DNA of 64,000 nucleotides from Fimbriiglobus ruber (GCF_002197845.1 NZ_NIDE01000017.1:666712-730711), one strand, 5' to 3'; shown: positions 41,005 to 50,772, numbered from the stretch's first letter. The notes: generated from the sequence alone by a model not told the origin. Made by a program: numbers and translations.

Positions 41005-43863
41005 TCAGGGTTTAGCCAGGATCTGAAACTCCTGGAAGGCGGTGTTCTCGCCTTTTTCGGTCACGGGGGTGACGACCCACATCAGCCAGCGAAAGGTACC
41101 GACCGACGGATCGCCCGCGCGGCGGACGCGGGTGACCTGGAACTTGTCGACCGGAATGTGGGTCGTGTCCACTTCGATGATCGGGGCAAACGTGTTCGCG
41201 TCCCAACCGGGATCTCGGGCCGCGGTGCTGCCGAACAACACGAATCGTTGCGGGCCCCGGTTCTTGTTCTGGTTGAACGACCACGTTTTAATCTCGGCGA
41301 TGTCGATCGCCTTGCCCAGATCGACTTTGTAAGCCCCACCCACGGTGCCGTTCCCGAACACCGGACCATACCCCTCCGTGAGCCGGCCGTCGGATAAGGT
41401 CGCGACCGGATCGTTGAACGTCGCCGGCTTGGTCGTGATCGCCCGGACCGGCACGGTGCCGGCGGTCGGCGGCCCGGTATCCACCGTCACGTATGTATAA
41501 GCCGTGACGCGGACCGTCTTCGGTTGCTGCTTCCGGACGATGCCCACTTCGAGCGGTTCCCCGGCTGCTTCATTCTGCCGGCGCATGAGGTCCGCGAACG
41601 TCTTGACGGGCTTCCCGTTAACGACCTGGATCAAGTCGCCGGTTTCGATTCCCGACTTGGTTCCGCTCAACACCTGCACACCGCCCGCTTCCTTGCTGAC
41701 GCCAAAGGCGGAGTATTCCTCCCCCTCCAGATCCTTGACCGTCATGCCCTGCCAGTAGTGGACCGCGAGTACCGTGGGGGCGTTGCTGCCCCGAACCTTC
41801 GGTAATTCGGGCGTCCGGGCGATGGCTTTCAAGTCCGGCTTGCGCACGCCGAACTGGTCCATCGGGAAATTCTTGAAGCCCAGTTTCAAGGCCGGGGAGT
41901 CGGCCTTCACTCGGTAGTCTCCCCGGTCCGGATCGACAAACAGGGCGTCCGCCACCAGCGAATGCTCGTCCCGCTTCGATTGCCGGGCCATCTTGGTCGC
42001 CGGCGCGGGGGTGGTCAGTCCGGGTTGGTGGACCAGATTGTGGTCCATCTCGCGGCCCCAGGGCGTCGCGGGCATGCCGCCCGCCGGGAGGTAGTGGTCG
42101 GTCCCCAGGATGTTATGGCGGACCACGTCCTGGCTGTGCTTGTACCAAACGTGCGGGTGGAACCCGTTGTTGACGATGATGTTGTTCTCGACCGTCCTGA
42201 AGAAGCCCTCGCGGTTCTTCAGGCCGCCGTGGAGGCAGAGGTTGTTGGTGATGTGGTAGTTCGTTGAGCCGTCGTCGAGGTCGATGTCCCAGCCGTGGTC
42301 GCAGCGCCAGCGGTTGTTGCGAATGACGGTCGTCTGGGTCGCGTCCAGGACCGGCAGTTGCTTCTGCGCTTCCCACGTCTGGTCGTCGTTCAGGTTCAAG
42401 CCCGCGAGATCCCAGAAGCGGTCCCGCCCCCACGAATTGAAGGAGCCGTGGTCGCCCGTTTCCTTGACCGTGTCGAACACGTCGCAGAACTCGATGACGT
42501 GGCCGCCCCAGCAACCGTCGCCGATGTTGATGCCCGCGCGGGGCACGTCGTACAGCGAGCAGTGCCGCACGGTAATACCCCGCGCGAGTTCGATCTGCAC
42601 CGGGGCCGTTTGCTTCTCGACGCGGCCCGTGCGGTAAATCAGGCAATCGTCAACGACACAGTCGGCGGGGTAGTTGTTGGTCTTCGGTCCCGGCTCGCGG
42701 TCGAGCGTTGCTAACGTTTGCGAGGTGTCCTTCCAGTCCCGGGGCACCCGGGCCGCGTCGCGGTCGCCGACGAACGCCACGCCGTTCCCCCCGGCTTCGG
42801 CGATGTGGCAGCCGCGGACGGTCAGCCGGCGGTTGTAGTGGTTCACGAACACCGCGTTGCCGCCGACCTGGTCGAGGAAACTGTCCTCCAGGGAACAGTC
42901 CTCCGTGCCCGTGTAGAACACGGCCCCGCCCCGGTAGGTGGTCCAGTCGCTGCGGACCAGCGGTTCCTTGTTATCCATGAACGTCCGCGCCGCGTGGCGG
43001 AACGTCAGCCCGCGGAGGTTCACGAAGCGGACCGGCGCTTCGGCGGTGCCCCGGAACTCGACCAGGTGCCGGAGGCGGACGGCCTCGATTTGCGCCGTCG
43101 CCAGTTGGACGCCGGCCGGCGGGTAGAAGTACAGCGTGTTCGTCTTTCGATCGAGGAACCACTCGCCCGGGGCGTCCAACTCCTCAAAGATGTTCTCCAC
43201 GAAGCGGAACCGGCCGTGCATCGCCGACGGCCGGTTGTTCTGCCAACCGCCCTCGTAGGTGACGGTCCCGTCGTCTTTTTTGCCGGTGATGACGAAGTGA
43301 TACCCGCCCCACTCGCTCGCGTGCATCGCGTGGATGAAACCGCCACGCGGGTCGGCCCAGCGTTTGGCCCGCGCGGGACTCACGGCGTCGGCCGCGAAGC
43401 CGTTGTAGATGCGTTCGTCCGGGTTGAAGTTCGGGTAGCGAGCGAGGTGCTGCCGGGCCCCGCTGACGAACAACTGATCGGTGGCGAAGCCGTCCGGCAC
43501 CTTGGCCCGGCTGATGCCGTCCCGGAACGCCTCCCACGTCAGGTTCAGTTTCACGCCGCCACTGACGACCGGGGTTTCCTTCTCGTAGGCCCGATAGGTG
43601 ACCGGCGCCTCCTTCGTACCCGAATCCTCCGGGCCGAAGACCAGCGGCGTGGCCAGATAGTGCGTGCCGCCTCGCAGAAAGACGGTGACCGGGTGCCCCT
43701 GACTTCGCGCCCGGCGGGCGGCGATCTGGGCCTGATGCACCGTGGCGAACGGCTGCTCCTTGCTGCCCGACTTCGCGTCGTCGCCGTTCGGCGCGACGTA
43801 GAATTCGACGGCCGGCATCGGAGCCGACGGCGCGAGGAGCAGGGCGAGCAGGACGGCTTTCAT
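41005..43863 (-). CDS. Secreted parallel beta-helix protein with PDZ and C-terminal domain
   Basis: A 952-residue exported protein. The ATG at 43863 begins a signal peptide (MKAVLLALLLAPSAPMPAVE). The mature start FYVAPNGDDAKSGSKEQPFATVHQAQ is typical of right-handed beta-helix polysaccharidases such as GH141-like and related enzymes. Helical coils follow for ~600 residues (NAVFVNHYNRRLTVRGCHIAEAGG, RHCSLYDVPRAGINIGDG, ITNNLCLHGGLKN). Residues ~690-790 form a PDZ-like domain (GVQVLSGTKSGIETGDLIQVVNGKPVKT), and the last ~140 resemble a galactose-binding-like sandwich. Catalytic residues were not identified, so the substrate is unknown. A 26-residue longer start (43941) is less likely. Confidence 0.82.
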   Translation of the reverse strand: MKAVLLALLLAPSAPMPAVEFYVAPNGDDAKSGSKEQPFATVHQAQIAARRARSQGHPVTVFLRGGTHYLATPLVFGPEDSGTKEAPVTYRAYEKETPVVSGGVKLNLTWEAFRDGISRAKVPDGFATDQLFVSGARQHLARYPNFNPDERIYNGFAADAVSPARAKRWADPRGGFIHAMHASEWGGYHFVITGKKDDGTVTYEGGWQNNRPSAMHGRFRFVENIFEELDAPGEWFLDRKTNTLYFYPPAGVQLATAQIEAVRLRHLVEFRGTAEAPVRFVNLRGLTFRHAARTFMDNKEPLVRSDWTTYRGGAVFYTGTEDCSLEDSFLDQVGGNAVFVNHYNRRLTVRGCHIAEAGGNGVAFVGDRDAARVPRDWKDTSQTLATLDREPGPKTNNYPADCVVDDCLIYRTGRVEKQTAPVQIELARGITVRHCSLYDVPRAGINIGDGCWGGHVIEFCDVFDTVKETGDHGSFNSWGRDRFWDLAGLNLNDDQTWEAQKQLPVLDATQTTVIRNNRWRCDHGWDIDLDDGSTNYHITNNLCLHGGLKNREGFFRTVENNIIVNNGFHPHVWYKHSQDVVRHNILGTDHYLPAGGMPATPWGREMDHNLVHQPGLTTPAPATKMARQSKRDEHSLVADALFVDPDRGDYRVKADSPALKLGFKNFPMDQFGVRKPDLKAIARTPELPKVRGSNAPTVLAVHYWQGMTVKDLEGEEYSAFGVSKEAGGVQVLSGTKSGIETGDLIQVVNGKPVKTFADLMRRQNEAAGEPLEVGIVRKQQPKTVRVTAYTYVTVDTGPPTAGTVPVRAITTKPATFNDPVATLSDGRLTEGYGPVFGNGTVGGAYKVDLGKAIDIAEIKTWSFNQNKNRGPQRFVLFGSTAARDPGWDANTFAPIIEVDTTHIPVDKFQVTRVRRAGDPSVGTFRWLMWVVTPVTEKGENTAFQEFQILAKP

Positions 43864-44126
43864 GGGACGCTCATTGTTCCGAGGCGTTCGTTGAATCGAG
43901 ATCGAAGGCCCACTGGACTCGGGCTCGACTGTGACCGACAAAACCCTTGGGTCATGTTATCCCGAAGGCGGGCGGAGACCCGTCAGACACCGTCGTGGGC
44001 GGCGCCGTTCCACGCGGTATGCCTCGCGTGACCGGCGCGGGTCGGTTAGCATACCCCGATCCCACCGCCGCACGTGTTCGGCCCCTACCATCACGCAAGC
44101 CGCATTCTCGAACGAGGAGTTTCCGC

Positions 44127-45368
44127 ATGACCCTGCCGGTCCGCAACGGTTCGTTGACCGCCGCCGTTTGGCTCCTCCTGGCGGTGCCCGCCTCGGCCCG
44201 GGCGCAAGAACCGAGCTGGCCCCCGGAGAAGACCAAGGACGCCGAATTTACCGGGCGGAAACTGGACACCTACCAGCACGGCGTCAAGAAGGACTGGGGG
44301 TACGCCGCGCCCCAGCGGGACACGTTCCTGGTCCTCCACCCGAAGCAGGCGAAGCCGCACCCCCCGCTGTACGTCGTCCTCCATTCCGCCGGGCACGACG
44401 TCCACTCGTGCCTGGCCTGCACGACCAAGGTCGGCAACCACGACATCTACCACGCGCCGCCGGAGTTCTTCGCGCTCTACCTCGATTGCCGGGCCAACAA
44501 GGGGGACTGGTGGTGGGGGAGTGAAAAGTCCAAGGGCTCCGAGGTGTGCCCCACGGAAAAGCGGGTCATCGACACGGTGAAATGGGTGGCCAAGGAATAC
44601 GGGATCGACGAGAACCGCGTCTACCTGTGCGGGAATTCGATGGGCGGGAGCGGCACCCTGGGGATCGGGATGCGCCACGGCGACGTCTTCGCCGCCATCA
44701 AGGCGAACGTCCCCGCCCGGGTCGAACACGTCTCCAGCCGGATGTACTTCGCCCCACTAAAGGTGCCGGCTGACGTCACCCTCCCCGACCCCCCGATCGT
44801 GGTCGACTACTCCGCCCCGAACGACAGTTGGTCGAAGGGCCACGACACGTTCGCCAAAGCCATGAACGAGCGGAAGTACGCGCTGTTCCTGTACTGGGGC
44901 CCGTTCGGGCACGCGAACAACCACGAGCAGATCCTGAAGGTGAACGACCTGATCAACTCCTTCGACTGGCTGGGCGTCCAGAAGAACGAGTCCTACCCGG
45001 TGTTCACCAGCGCCTCGACCAACGACCCGTTGCCCTGGCCCGATCACCTCGCCGACAAAAAGCCGGGCCAGGTCAACGCGTTCTTCCGCTGGAAGACGGT
45101 GAGCGACACGGCGGACGCGGTCGAAACGCAACTGTTCCTGCTCACGGCGTCGAAGCTCAAAACGTCCTTCACCATCCCGGCGGAAGCGACCGCGGACGTG
45201 AGCCTGCGCCGGCCGCAGAAGTTGCGCGTCGCCCCGGGAGCGGCCGTGCGCTGGACGTTCGGCGCGGCCACCGGCGAGGCCAAGGCCGACGCGACGGGGT
45301 GCGTCACCATCCCCAAGTTGAAGGTCACAGCCGAGCCGACCACGCTGAGCGTTCAGCCAGTGAAGTAG
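44127..45368 (+). CDS. Secreted alpha/beta-hydrolase (carbohydrate esterase/PHB depolymerase-like)
   Basis: A 414-residue exported esterase-type protein. The ATG at 44127 has GAGGAG upstream and starts a signal peptide (TAAVWLLLAVPASARA). The hydrolase fold shows PPLYVVLHSAGHD, the nucleophile elbow YLCGNSMGGSGTLG (Ser in GNSMGG), and a late His near FGHANNH. Residues after ~310 form a beta-sandwich-like end domain. Family resemblance is to feruloyl/acetyl esterase and PHB depolymerase-like proteins. It diverges from the beta-helix gene, which supports a role in removing ester groups from polysaccharide. Confidence 0.85.
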   Translation: MTLPVRNGSLTAAVWLLLAVPASARAQEPSWPPEKTKDAEFTGRKLDTYQHGVKKDWGYAAPQRDTFLVLHPKQAKPHPPLYVVLHSAGHDVHSCLACTTKVGNHDIYHAPPEFFALYLDCRANKGDWWWGSEKSKGSEVCPTEKRVIDTVKWVAKEYGIDENRVYLCGNSMGGSGTLGIGMRHGDVFAAIKANVPARVEHVSSRMYFAPLKVPADVTLPDPPIVVDYSAPNDSWSKGHDTFAKAMNERKYALFLYWGPFGHANNHEQILKVNDLINSFDWLGVQKNESYPVFTSASTNDPLPWPDHLADKKPGQVNAFFRWKTVSDTADAVETQLFLLTASKLKTSFTIPAEATADVSLRRPQKLRVAPGAAVRWTFGAATGEAKADATGCVTIPKLKVTAEPTTLSVQPVK

Positions 45369-45735
45369 TCCTCTCGGCGCGGCAGCGCGGCGAGGCGGTT
45401 ATCGACGGCCAGACGGTCGACCCGGCCGCCATCGCGATCCCGTCCACCACTGCCCCGTTCGGCGAGAACGCAACCGCCTTGACGAGGCCCGTTCCCGCTT
45501 TCGTTGCATCCGAGCCGCCCTCCGTAACGGGACGTTCGGGGCTGTGGGGAAAGTGGACGGTGACGAGAACGCGGACAGCGCATTCGTCGGGGGCCGAACG
45601 GGCCGCTTCGGACCTGCGTGGGCGACGACGAAGACGAGATGTGGCAGAGGTTGCCGAGATGGCCTCAATGTGATGTGGTTCGGGTTTAACTCGGCGCTGC
45701 AGTATTACGTTCCCCGGCGACGTCACGAGTCGGGC
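45369..45735. other. Gap between esterase and Rpn-like genes
   Basis: No gene is supported in 367 bases. A minus-strand frame contains VKAVAFSPNGA, which looks like the opening of a WD40 blade, but the rest does not continue as one. It could be the worn remnant of a propeller gene or chance. Confidence 0.4.
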
Positions 45736-46602
45736 TTACGCGACCGGGAAAAGGTCGTCCCAGCCGCGCGCGTCCAACAAGCGATCGCCGAGTTCCTCCA
45801 GAAGGGACAGGTCCGTCGTCGCCTCCAGGGCCGCGGTGACGGTCGCCGGGGGCGGGCCGAATCGCTTCGTGCCCAGGCGCGAAATGATCGCCCGCGCTTC
45901 CACCAGCCGCCATTTCGTCTCCCCCCGGGCTTCGCCCCGGGCCAGGAGGGCTTGATACGTCGTTGACTCTTCCATTTGCAGTACCCCTTCAAGAAGGCGG
46001 TCGATGAACGCGCTCTCGTACCGCAAGCCCATTAACACACTGGTACACGCCCACAACTTCGCCACGAGCGGGCGGTCCGCCTCCGCCCCCAATCGCCCGC
46101 GAATCCGGTCGACGATCGCCGATACCCCTGTCCGGTCCGTGGCCGCGATCGGGGCGAGCGGGAGCAGAGCTAGCGGGCCGGTCAGGAACTCCTCCGGCGG
46201 CCGCTCCCACACGCGGATCACCCGATACTCGAACACCCGTGGGGAGCCGAGCGGGTTCGGGACCGCCCACGACCCGGTTACCGCCGGCATGTTCGCCGCC
46301 GGCCGCATCAGGACCACGACCGACGCCACGGCCAGTTCGTGCTTCTCGTACAACATCGCATTGTACTTCAGCACCCGGGGGACGAGCCAGCGGTCGGTGT
46401 TGGCCTGGAACTCCAGGTGGAGCAGCCACGGGTCCGACCCGTTCACCCGGATCACCTTGTCCGCCTCGGCGGTGACCGTCGACAGGTCCGCGTCGATGAC
46501 ATCCACCGGCCCGGGTGGCGGCTCTCGGGTGAGGTACGTGACCCACCTGGCCGGATCGGCGTCGAGCAGGTCTTTGCTCGTCGCGTCGTAGGGGTGGGGC
46601 AC
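45736..46602 (-). CDS. Rpn/PD-(D/E)XK-family nuclease or transposase-like protein
   Basis: A 288-residue protein of the group annotated as Rpn recombination-promoting nucleases or DUF4351-type transposase-like proteins. The catalytic region is in the first 70 residues: VDVIDADLSTVTAEADKVIRV then PWLLHLEFQANTD, where Asp, Glu and Gln match the PD-(D/E)XK arrangement. The middle contains YNAMLYEKHELAVASVVVLM. The C-terminal part is helical (GETKWRLVEARAIISRLGTKRFG), as in this family. A GTG start follows the methyltransferase stop by 27 bases. It is not flanked by terminal inverted repeats, so it is listed as a gene, not an insertion sequence. Confidence 0.78.
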   Translation of the reverse strand: MPHPYDATSKDLLDADPARWVTYLTREPPPGPVDVIDADLSTVTAEADKVIRVNGSDPWLLHLEFQANTDRWLVPRVLKYNAMLYEKHELAVASVVVLMRPAANMPAVTGSWAVPNPLGSPRVFEYRVIRVWERPPEEFLTGPLALLPLAPIAATDRTGVSAIVDRIRGRLGAEADRPLVAKLWACTSVLMGLRYESAFIDRLLEGVLQMEESTTYQALLARGEARGETKWRLVEARAIISRLGTKRFGPPPATVTAALEATTDLSLLEELGDRLLDARGWDDLFPVA

Positions 46603-46629
46603 CGAAGAGCCTCCGGAAGTCTCGTTGCT

Positions 46630-47469
46630 TCAGCCCGGATTGCGATAAACCCCGACGACCTCCGCGATGAAGTATTCGCGGACGAATGGCACGTGCTTGA
46701 GTGGGGCGACGCGGGAGTTGATTTTGTACTCGTGGTGGGCGCACTCGAACCCACTCTGGCCCATGACGCGGTCGTACTTCCCGACGGTCAGTCGGTGCAA
46801 CCCGAGGCTCTCCCATGTCGTTTCGGGCGAGAAGCCGCTCACCCGCATGACGGCCGGTCGCGGGAACAGCAGGTGCGTCCACCAGCCGGGGAGTTTGGCC
46901 CACATGTGCTTGCCGTGCGCGTGCCGCCACGGCGGCCCGAAACTGATGAGTAGCCACCCGCCCGGCCGCAGAACCCGGCGGAATTCGGCCACGAACCGCT
47001 CGGGCGTCGGCAGGTGTTCGATCACGTCGACGCAGAAAATGCAGTCGAACGACTGGTCCGGAAACGGCAGGTCGCCGCCGCCGTAGCAGACGAAGTCGAC
47101 GCCGGAGACGCCCATCCGCTCGGCTTCCGCGCGGGCGAAGTCCAGCTTGTAATCTTCGATGTCGATGCCGACCACCTCCGGGCACCGCTCCCGGACCCGC
47201 AGACTCAGTCCGCCGCCGCCGCACCCGAAGTCGAGCGTCCGCCCGCCTTCCCACTCCCGCGTGACGGCGGCGAACCGCTCGACCATCTGCACGCCCTTGG
47301 CGTATTCGTGGTCGAAGTAACTCCGGAGGAACTCGGCCCGCCGGCCGCTGCTGTGCAGCGCGACCAGTTTCGCCTCCTCCGGGTGACTGTTCGAGAAAAG
47401 GGACTGATACCGTTGGCAAAAGAATTGAGTAACCACGAACGACGCTCCATCGTAATGTTCACGCCCCAC
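46630..47469 (-). CDS. Class I SAM-dependent methyltransferase
   Basis: A 279-residue methyltransferase. Motif I is TLDFGCGGGGLSLRVRE, with GIDIEDYKLDFARAEAERMG after it and FDCIFCVDVIEHLPTPERFV and LRPGGWLLISFGPPW as post motifs. The C-terminal ~80 residues (AKLPGWWTHLLFPRPAVMRV) form an added helical part typical of enzymes acting on small molecules or glycans. GTG at 47469 is the only start seen. Upstream 340 bases have no gene. Acceptor is unknown; neighbours do not reveal a biosynthetic cluster. Confidence 0.85.
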   Translation of the reverse strand: MGREHYDGASFVVTQFFCQRYQSLFSNSHPEEAKLVALHSSGRRAEFLRSYFDHEYAKGVQMVERFAAVTREWEGGRTLDFGCGGGGLSLRVRERCPEVVGIDIEDYKLDFARAEAERMGVSGVDFVCYGGGDLPFPDQSFDCIFCVDVIEHLPTPERFVAEFRRVLRPGGWLLISFGPPWRHAHGKHMWAKLPGWWTHLLFPRPAVMRVSGFSPETTWESLGLHRLTVGKYDRVMGQSGFECAHHEYKINSRVAPLKHVPFVREYFIAEVVGVYRNPG

Positions 47470-47810
47470 CGCGGGCGTGTAGCTTCCGTGCCGGGAGGAA
47501 AGTTGTGTTTAAAATACAATTCGTCTCCTCCTCCTGCTACTTCAAAGATCGAGAGCAAAGTCACCGGCAGCCATCGGTGGGACCGCCGTCCCGGCGGTCT
47601 CTTCATTGCACACGAGCCCGGCAGCCGTGTCGCGTTCAACCCGTTCGACCTCCGCCTGGGGTTCTTCGCCGAGACGTCGCCCGGTCGGCCGACTATGAAA
47701 CATGCGAATTCTTGAAGGTCGCATCCGTTCCGAGTGAAAGATCCGCGAATACATTGGCCTTGGCTGACGCGCCCGCGTCTCTTCGTCCTGCTCGTTGCCG
47801 AGGTGTTACC
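47470..47810. promoter_or_regulatory. Divergent spacer between methyltransferase and sulfatase
   Basis: This 341-base spacer holds no supported gene. A small hairpin, GACCGCCG/CGGCGGTC, lies at 47581-47599. It must contain the two divergent promoters, which I cannot place. Confidence 0.45.
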
Positions 47811-49244
47811 GTGCTGCATCGTACACCTGCCCGGTGGCTGTTCGCCCTCGTTGCCGTTTTCGGCTTTTACTGGACCGCACCGGCCGCCGATCCCGTCAAG
47901 CCGCCGAACATCGTCTTCATCGTCGCCGACGACCTCGGGTGCTTCGAACTCGGGTGCTACGGGCAGAAACTCATTCACACGCCGAACATCGACAAGCTCG
48001 CGGCTGGCGGGATGAAATTCACGCAGTTTTACGCCGGCAACAACGTCTGCGCGCCGTCCCGCTGCTGCCTCATGACCGGCAAACACGCCGGGCACGCCGC
48101 CATCCGGGACAACAAGCAGTTCAAGAAGGTCGGCGAAGGCCAACAACCGCTGCCCGCGAGCGAAACCACCGTCGCGACGTTGCTCAAGGGCAAGGGGTAC
48201 GCGACCGGCGCGATGGGCAAGTGGGGCCTCGGCATGTGGGACACCACCGGCAGCCCACTCAAGCACGGGTTCGACCTGTTTTACGGGTACAACTGCCAGG
48301 CCCACGCGCACAGCCACTACCCGATCTACCTCTACCGCAACGCCGAGAAATTCACGCTGCCCGGGAACAACGGGAAAACGGGCGACACTTTCACGCAAGA
48401 CTTGTTCGAGCAGGAGGCAGTCAAGTTCCTCGACGCCCATAAAGACGGGCCGTTTTTCCTGTTCCTGCCGTTCATCGTCCCGCACGTCGCGGTTCAAGTC
48501 CCGGAGGACGCGCTGGCCGAGTACCAGGGTAAGCTCGGCGCGGACCCGGCCTACGACGGCAAGAAAGGCTACCTCCCGCACCCCGCGCCCCACGCCGGGT
48601 ACGCGGCCATGGTCACGCGGATGGACCGCAGTGTCGGCCGAATCATGGACAAGCTCAAGGAACTCAAGCTGGACGACAACACCCTGGTCGTCTTCACCAG
48701 CGACAACGGCCCGACGCACAACGTCGGCGGGGCGGACTCGACGTTCTTCCAGTCCGCCGGAACGCTCCGGGGTCTGAAGGGGAGCATGTACGAAGGGGGA
48801 ATTCGCATCCCGCTGATCGCCAGCTGGCCGGGCCACATCAAGCCGGGCAGTACGAGCGCGATGCCGTCTTACTTCCCGGACGTACTCCCGACCCTGTGCG
48901 AACTGGTCGGCGCGACGACCCCACCGGGTCTCGACGGCGTCAGCATGCTCCCGACGCTAACCGGCAAAGGGGAACAAAAGGACCACACGTGCTTGTACTG
49001 GGAGTCGCCCGGTTACGGCGGGCAGCAAGCCGTGCGGGAAAAAGATTGGAAGGCTGTGCGACAGAATCTCGGCAAGGGGACCATCAAAACCGAGCTTTAT
49101 GACCTCGCCACGGACCCGTCTGAAACGACCGACGTGGGTGAAAAGCACCCAGATGTCCTGACGCGGCTCGAAGGACTCATGAAAACCCAACACACCCCGT
49201 CGGCGGAATTCCCTCTCCAAACAATTGACGCGAAAAGAAAATAG
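47811..49244 (+). CDS. Formylglycine-dependent sulfatase
   Basis: A 477-residue exported arylsulfatase-family enzyme. The GTG at 47811 has GAGGTG upstream and gives a signal peptide (WLFALVAVFGFYWTAPAA); the longer frame from 47505 is not plausible. Conserved features: NIVFIVADDLG (metal-binding Asp pair), CAPSRCCLMTGKH (C-X-P-S-R; the Cys is converted to formylglycine), GKWGLG, PHVAVQVPE and TSDNGPTHN. Sulfatases of this subgroup remove sulfate from polysaccharides. An activating enzyme (FGE or anaerobic) must be elsewhere. It lies with GH5, esterase and beta-helix genes, in line with sulfated-polysaccharide breakdown. Confidence 0.92.
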   Translation: MLHRTPARWLFALVAVFGFYWTAPAADPVKPPNIVFIVADDLGCFELGCYGQKLIHTPNIDKLAAGGMKFTQFYAGNNVCAPSRCCLMTGKHAGHAAIRDNKQFKKVGEGQQPLPASETTVATLLKGKGYATGAMGKWGLGMWDTTGSPLKHGFDLFYGYNCQAHAHSHYPIYLYRNAEKFTLPGNNGKTGDTFTQDLFEQEAVKFLDAHKDGPFFLFLPFIVPHVAVQVPEDALAEYQGKLGADPAYDGKKGYLPHPAPHAGYAAMVTRMDRSVGRIMDKLKELKLDDNTLVVFTSDNGPTHNVGGADSTFFQSAGTLRGLKGSMYEGGIRIPLIASWPGHIKPGSTSAMPSYFPDVLPTLCELVGATTPPGLDGVSMLPTLTGKGEQKDHTCLYWESPGYGGQQAVREKDWKAVRQNLGKGTIKTELYDLATDPSETTDVGEKHPDVLTRLEGLMKTQHTPSAEFPLQTIDAKRK

Positions 49245-49563
49245 TTTGATATCACAGGAAAAATGACAAGCCAACGGTAGCGATGGCAGCAACTTTGCTT
49301 CCAAACGAGCTTGGGGTTCTACTTATGACCCCAAACTGATTCGCGGCATGATTATAGTCTGACAGAAAACCTGTTTTCCGAGTGATTCCTGATTCTAAGA
49401 TGGTGCAGTCGACTCGTGGGGACAAAATTCTCCACGGAATTCGATGACTCCGGTCGCAGAATTATGAGAAAGTAATTTATTCCGGACGATCTGGGTAGCA
49501 CAGCCGCTGCCCGTCTAAATGACCCGAATGTTTTCGCCCGACGCGACCGGCCCGCGGTAACCG
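49245..49563. promoter_or_regulatory. AT-rich spacer before the diguanylate cyclase gene
   Basis: This 319-base spacer contains no supported gene. It is clearly richer in A and T than the surrounding DNA, with GAGAAAGTAATTTATTCC just upstream of the next gene. Such base composition fits a promoter region or an acquired patch. Confidence 0.45.
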
Positions 49564-50772
49564 ATGAACGAGTACGCACACTACGACTTTCTCACCACGC
49601 TGATCCAGACGACGGGGATCGTGCTCGTGGCGGGGTTGTTGTTGCCGATGACTCGCGCGATCCCGGGACAGTTCTTGTGGTACTGGTCGTGCGGGTGGAT
49701 GTGCCAGGCCGTCGCCTTGCTGGCGATCTTCGGGGCGACGCAATTCCCGGCCGCCCGCGTTCCCTTCTTGATCGGTCACGAGTTCACCGAGTACCTGTTC
49801 GGCCTGTTGTTGTGGGCCGGGTGCCGCGAGGCCGCGACCGAAAATCGGCTCTGCCTCCGGGACGCGATCGTCCTGGCCCCGTTCGCGGCCTATTCGACCG
49901 TCTCGGTCCTCTTACTCGGCGACGTCACCCACCTCCGCCCGTTCCACGATGCCGCCATCGGCACGCTGTTCGTCCTGGCTCTGGCGTCGACTCGAGACTT
50001 CCGGATGGACCTGCAAACGCCGACGATCGGCCTGTGGGTGGTCCGAGGGGCACTGGTCGGGTTGGCCCTCCTCCACTGGCATTACGCGATGATCGACGGG
50101 TACGCGGTGTTCGGCCGGACGAATGAACCGCCGCAATACATGGCGTTCGCCCCCCTATACGACGTGCTGTGCGAGGTGGTGCTGGCGTTCGGTATGGTGA
50201 TGTTGGCGGCCGACCGGATGCGGGGCGCCCTGGAAGCCAAGAACCGTCAGCTGGCGGCCGCCACCGAGGAACTCGCCGCGGCCGCCCGGACGGACGCGCT
50301 GACGGGACTGCTGAACCGCCGGGCGTTCGACGACCTGGCCCGGGAACACGTGGACAAGTTATTCGCCGGCAGCATCGCGATCATCGACTTGAACAACCTG
50401 AAGCCCCTCAACGACACGCACGGCCACGCGGCCGGGGACGTGGCGCTGCAGCTCATCGCCCGCGCCCTGCGGGTCCACTTCCGGGTCACCGACCCGATCT
50501 TCCGGACCGGCGGGGACGAGTTCGCGGTGGTCATGATCGGGTGCGGGGAAGCCGACCTGCGCGAGCGCATGACCCGCCTCGACGACGCCCTCCTAAACCA
50601 GCGGTTGCCCGGGGTGGCCGGGGTAACGAACTTGTCCCTGGCCTGGGGCGTCGCCGGGTTCACCGCCATCGGGGAACTTCCTGCCGCCGTCCAGCGGGCC
50701 GACGCCGCCATGTACACCTGCAAGCGGCAGAAGAAGATGGCCGCCCCCCCCGAGCCGGCGCTGGCACCGTGA
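49564..50772 (+). CDS. Diguanylate cyclase with multi-pass membrane sensor
   Basis: A 402-residue membrane protein making c-di-GMP from two GTP. About six to seven hydrophobic segments occupy residues ~10-215 (for example LIQTTGIVLVAGLLLPMT and VVLAFGMVMLAADRM), then a short coiled coil (EAKNRQLAAATEELAAAART) leads into the GGDEF domain. DALTGLLNRRAF and IIDLNNLKPLNDTHGH are the family landmarks, and GGDEF lies at ~316-320. RVTD at 307-310, five residues ahead, is a product-inhibition I-site. No EAL domain follows. Upstream AT-rich DNA likely contains the promoter. Activity is expected; signal unknown. Confidence 0.92.
   Translation: MNEYAHYDFLTTLIQTTGIVLVAGLLLPMTRAIPGQFLWYWSCGWMCQAVALLAIFGATQFPAARVPFLIGHEFTEYLFGLLLWAGCREAATENRLCLRDAIVLAPFAAYSTVSVLLLGDVTHLRPFHDAAIGTLFVLALASTRDFRMDLQTPTIGLWVVRGALVGLALLHWHYAMIDGYAVFGRTNEPPQYMAFAPLYDVLCEVVLAFGMVMLAADRMRGALEAKNRQLAAATEELAAAARTDALTGLLNRRAFDDLAREHVDKLFAGSIAIIDLNNLKPLNDTHGHAAGDVALQLIARALRVHFRVTDPIFRTGGDEFAVVMIGCGEADLRERMTRLDDALLNQRLPGVAGVTNLSLAWGVAGFTAIGELPAAVQRADAAMYTCKRQKKMAAPPEPALAP

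Noticed and set aside
41005-43941. Start at 43941 for the beta-helix protein
   Set aside because: Its first 26 residues have no signal-peptide character, whereas 43863 begins one directly.
45370-45720. WD40 gene on the minus strand
   Set aside because: Only one blade-like stretch (VKAVAFSPNGA) is seen; the rest lacks WD40 features, so it is at most a remnant.
45736-46602. Insertion sequence
   Set aside because: The Rpn/transposase-like gene has no terminal inverted repeats or target-site duplication that I could find, so no mobile element is called.
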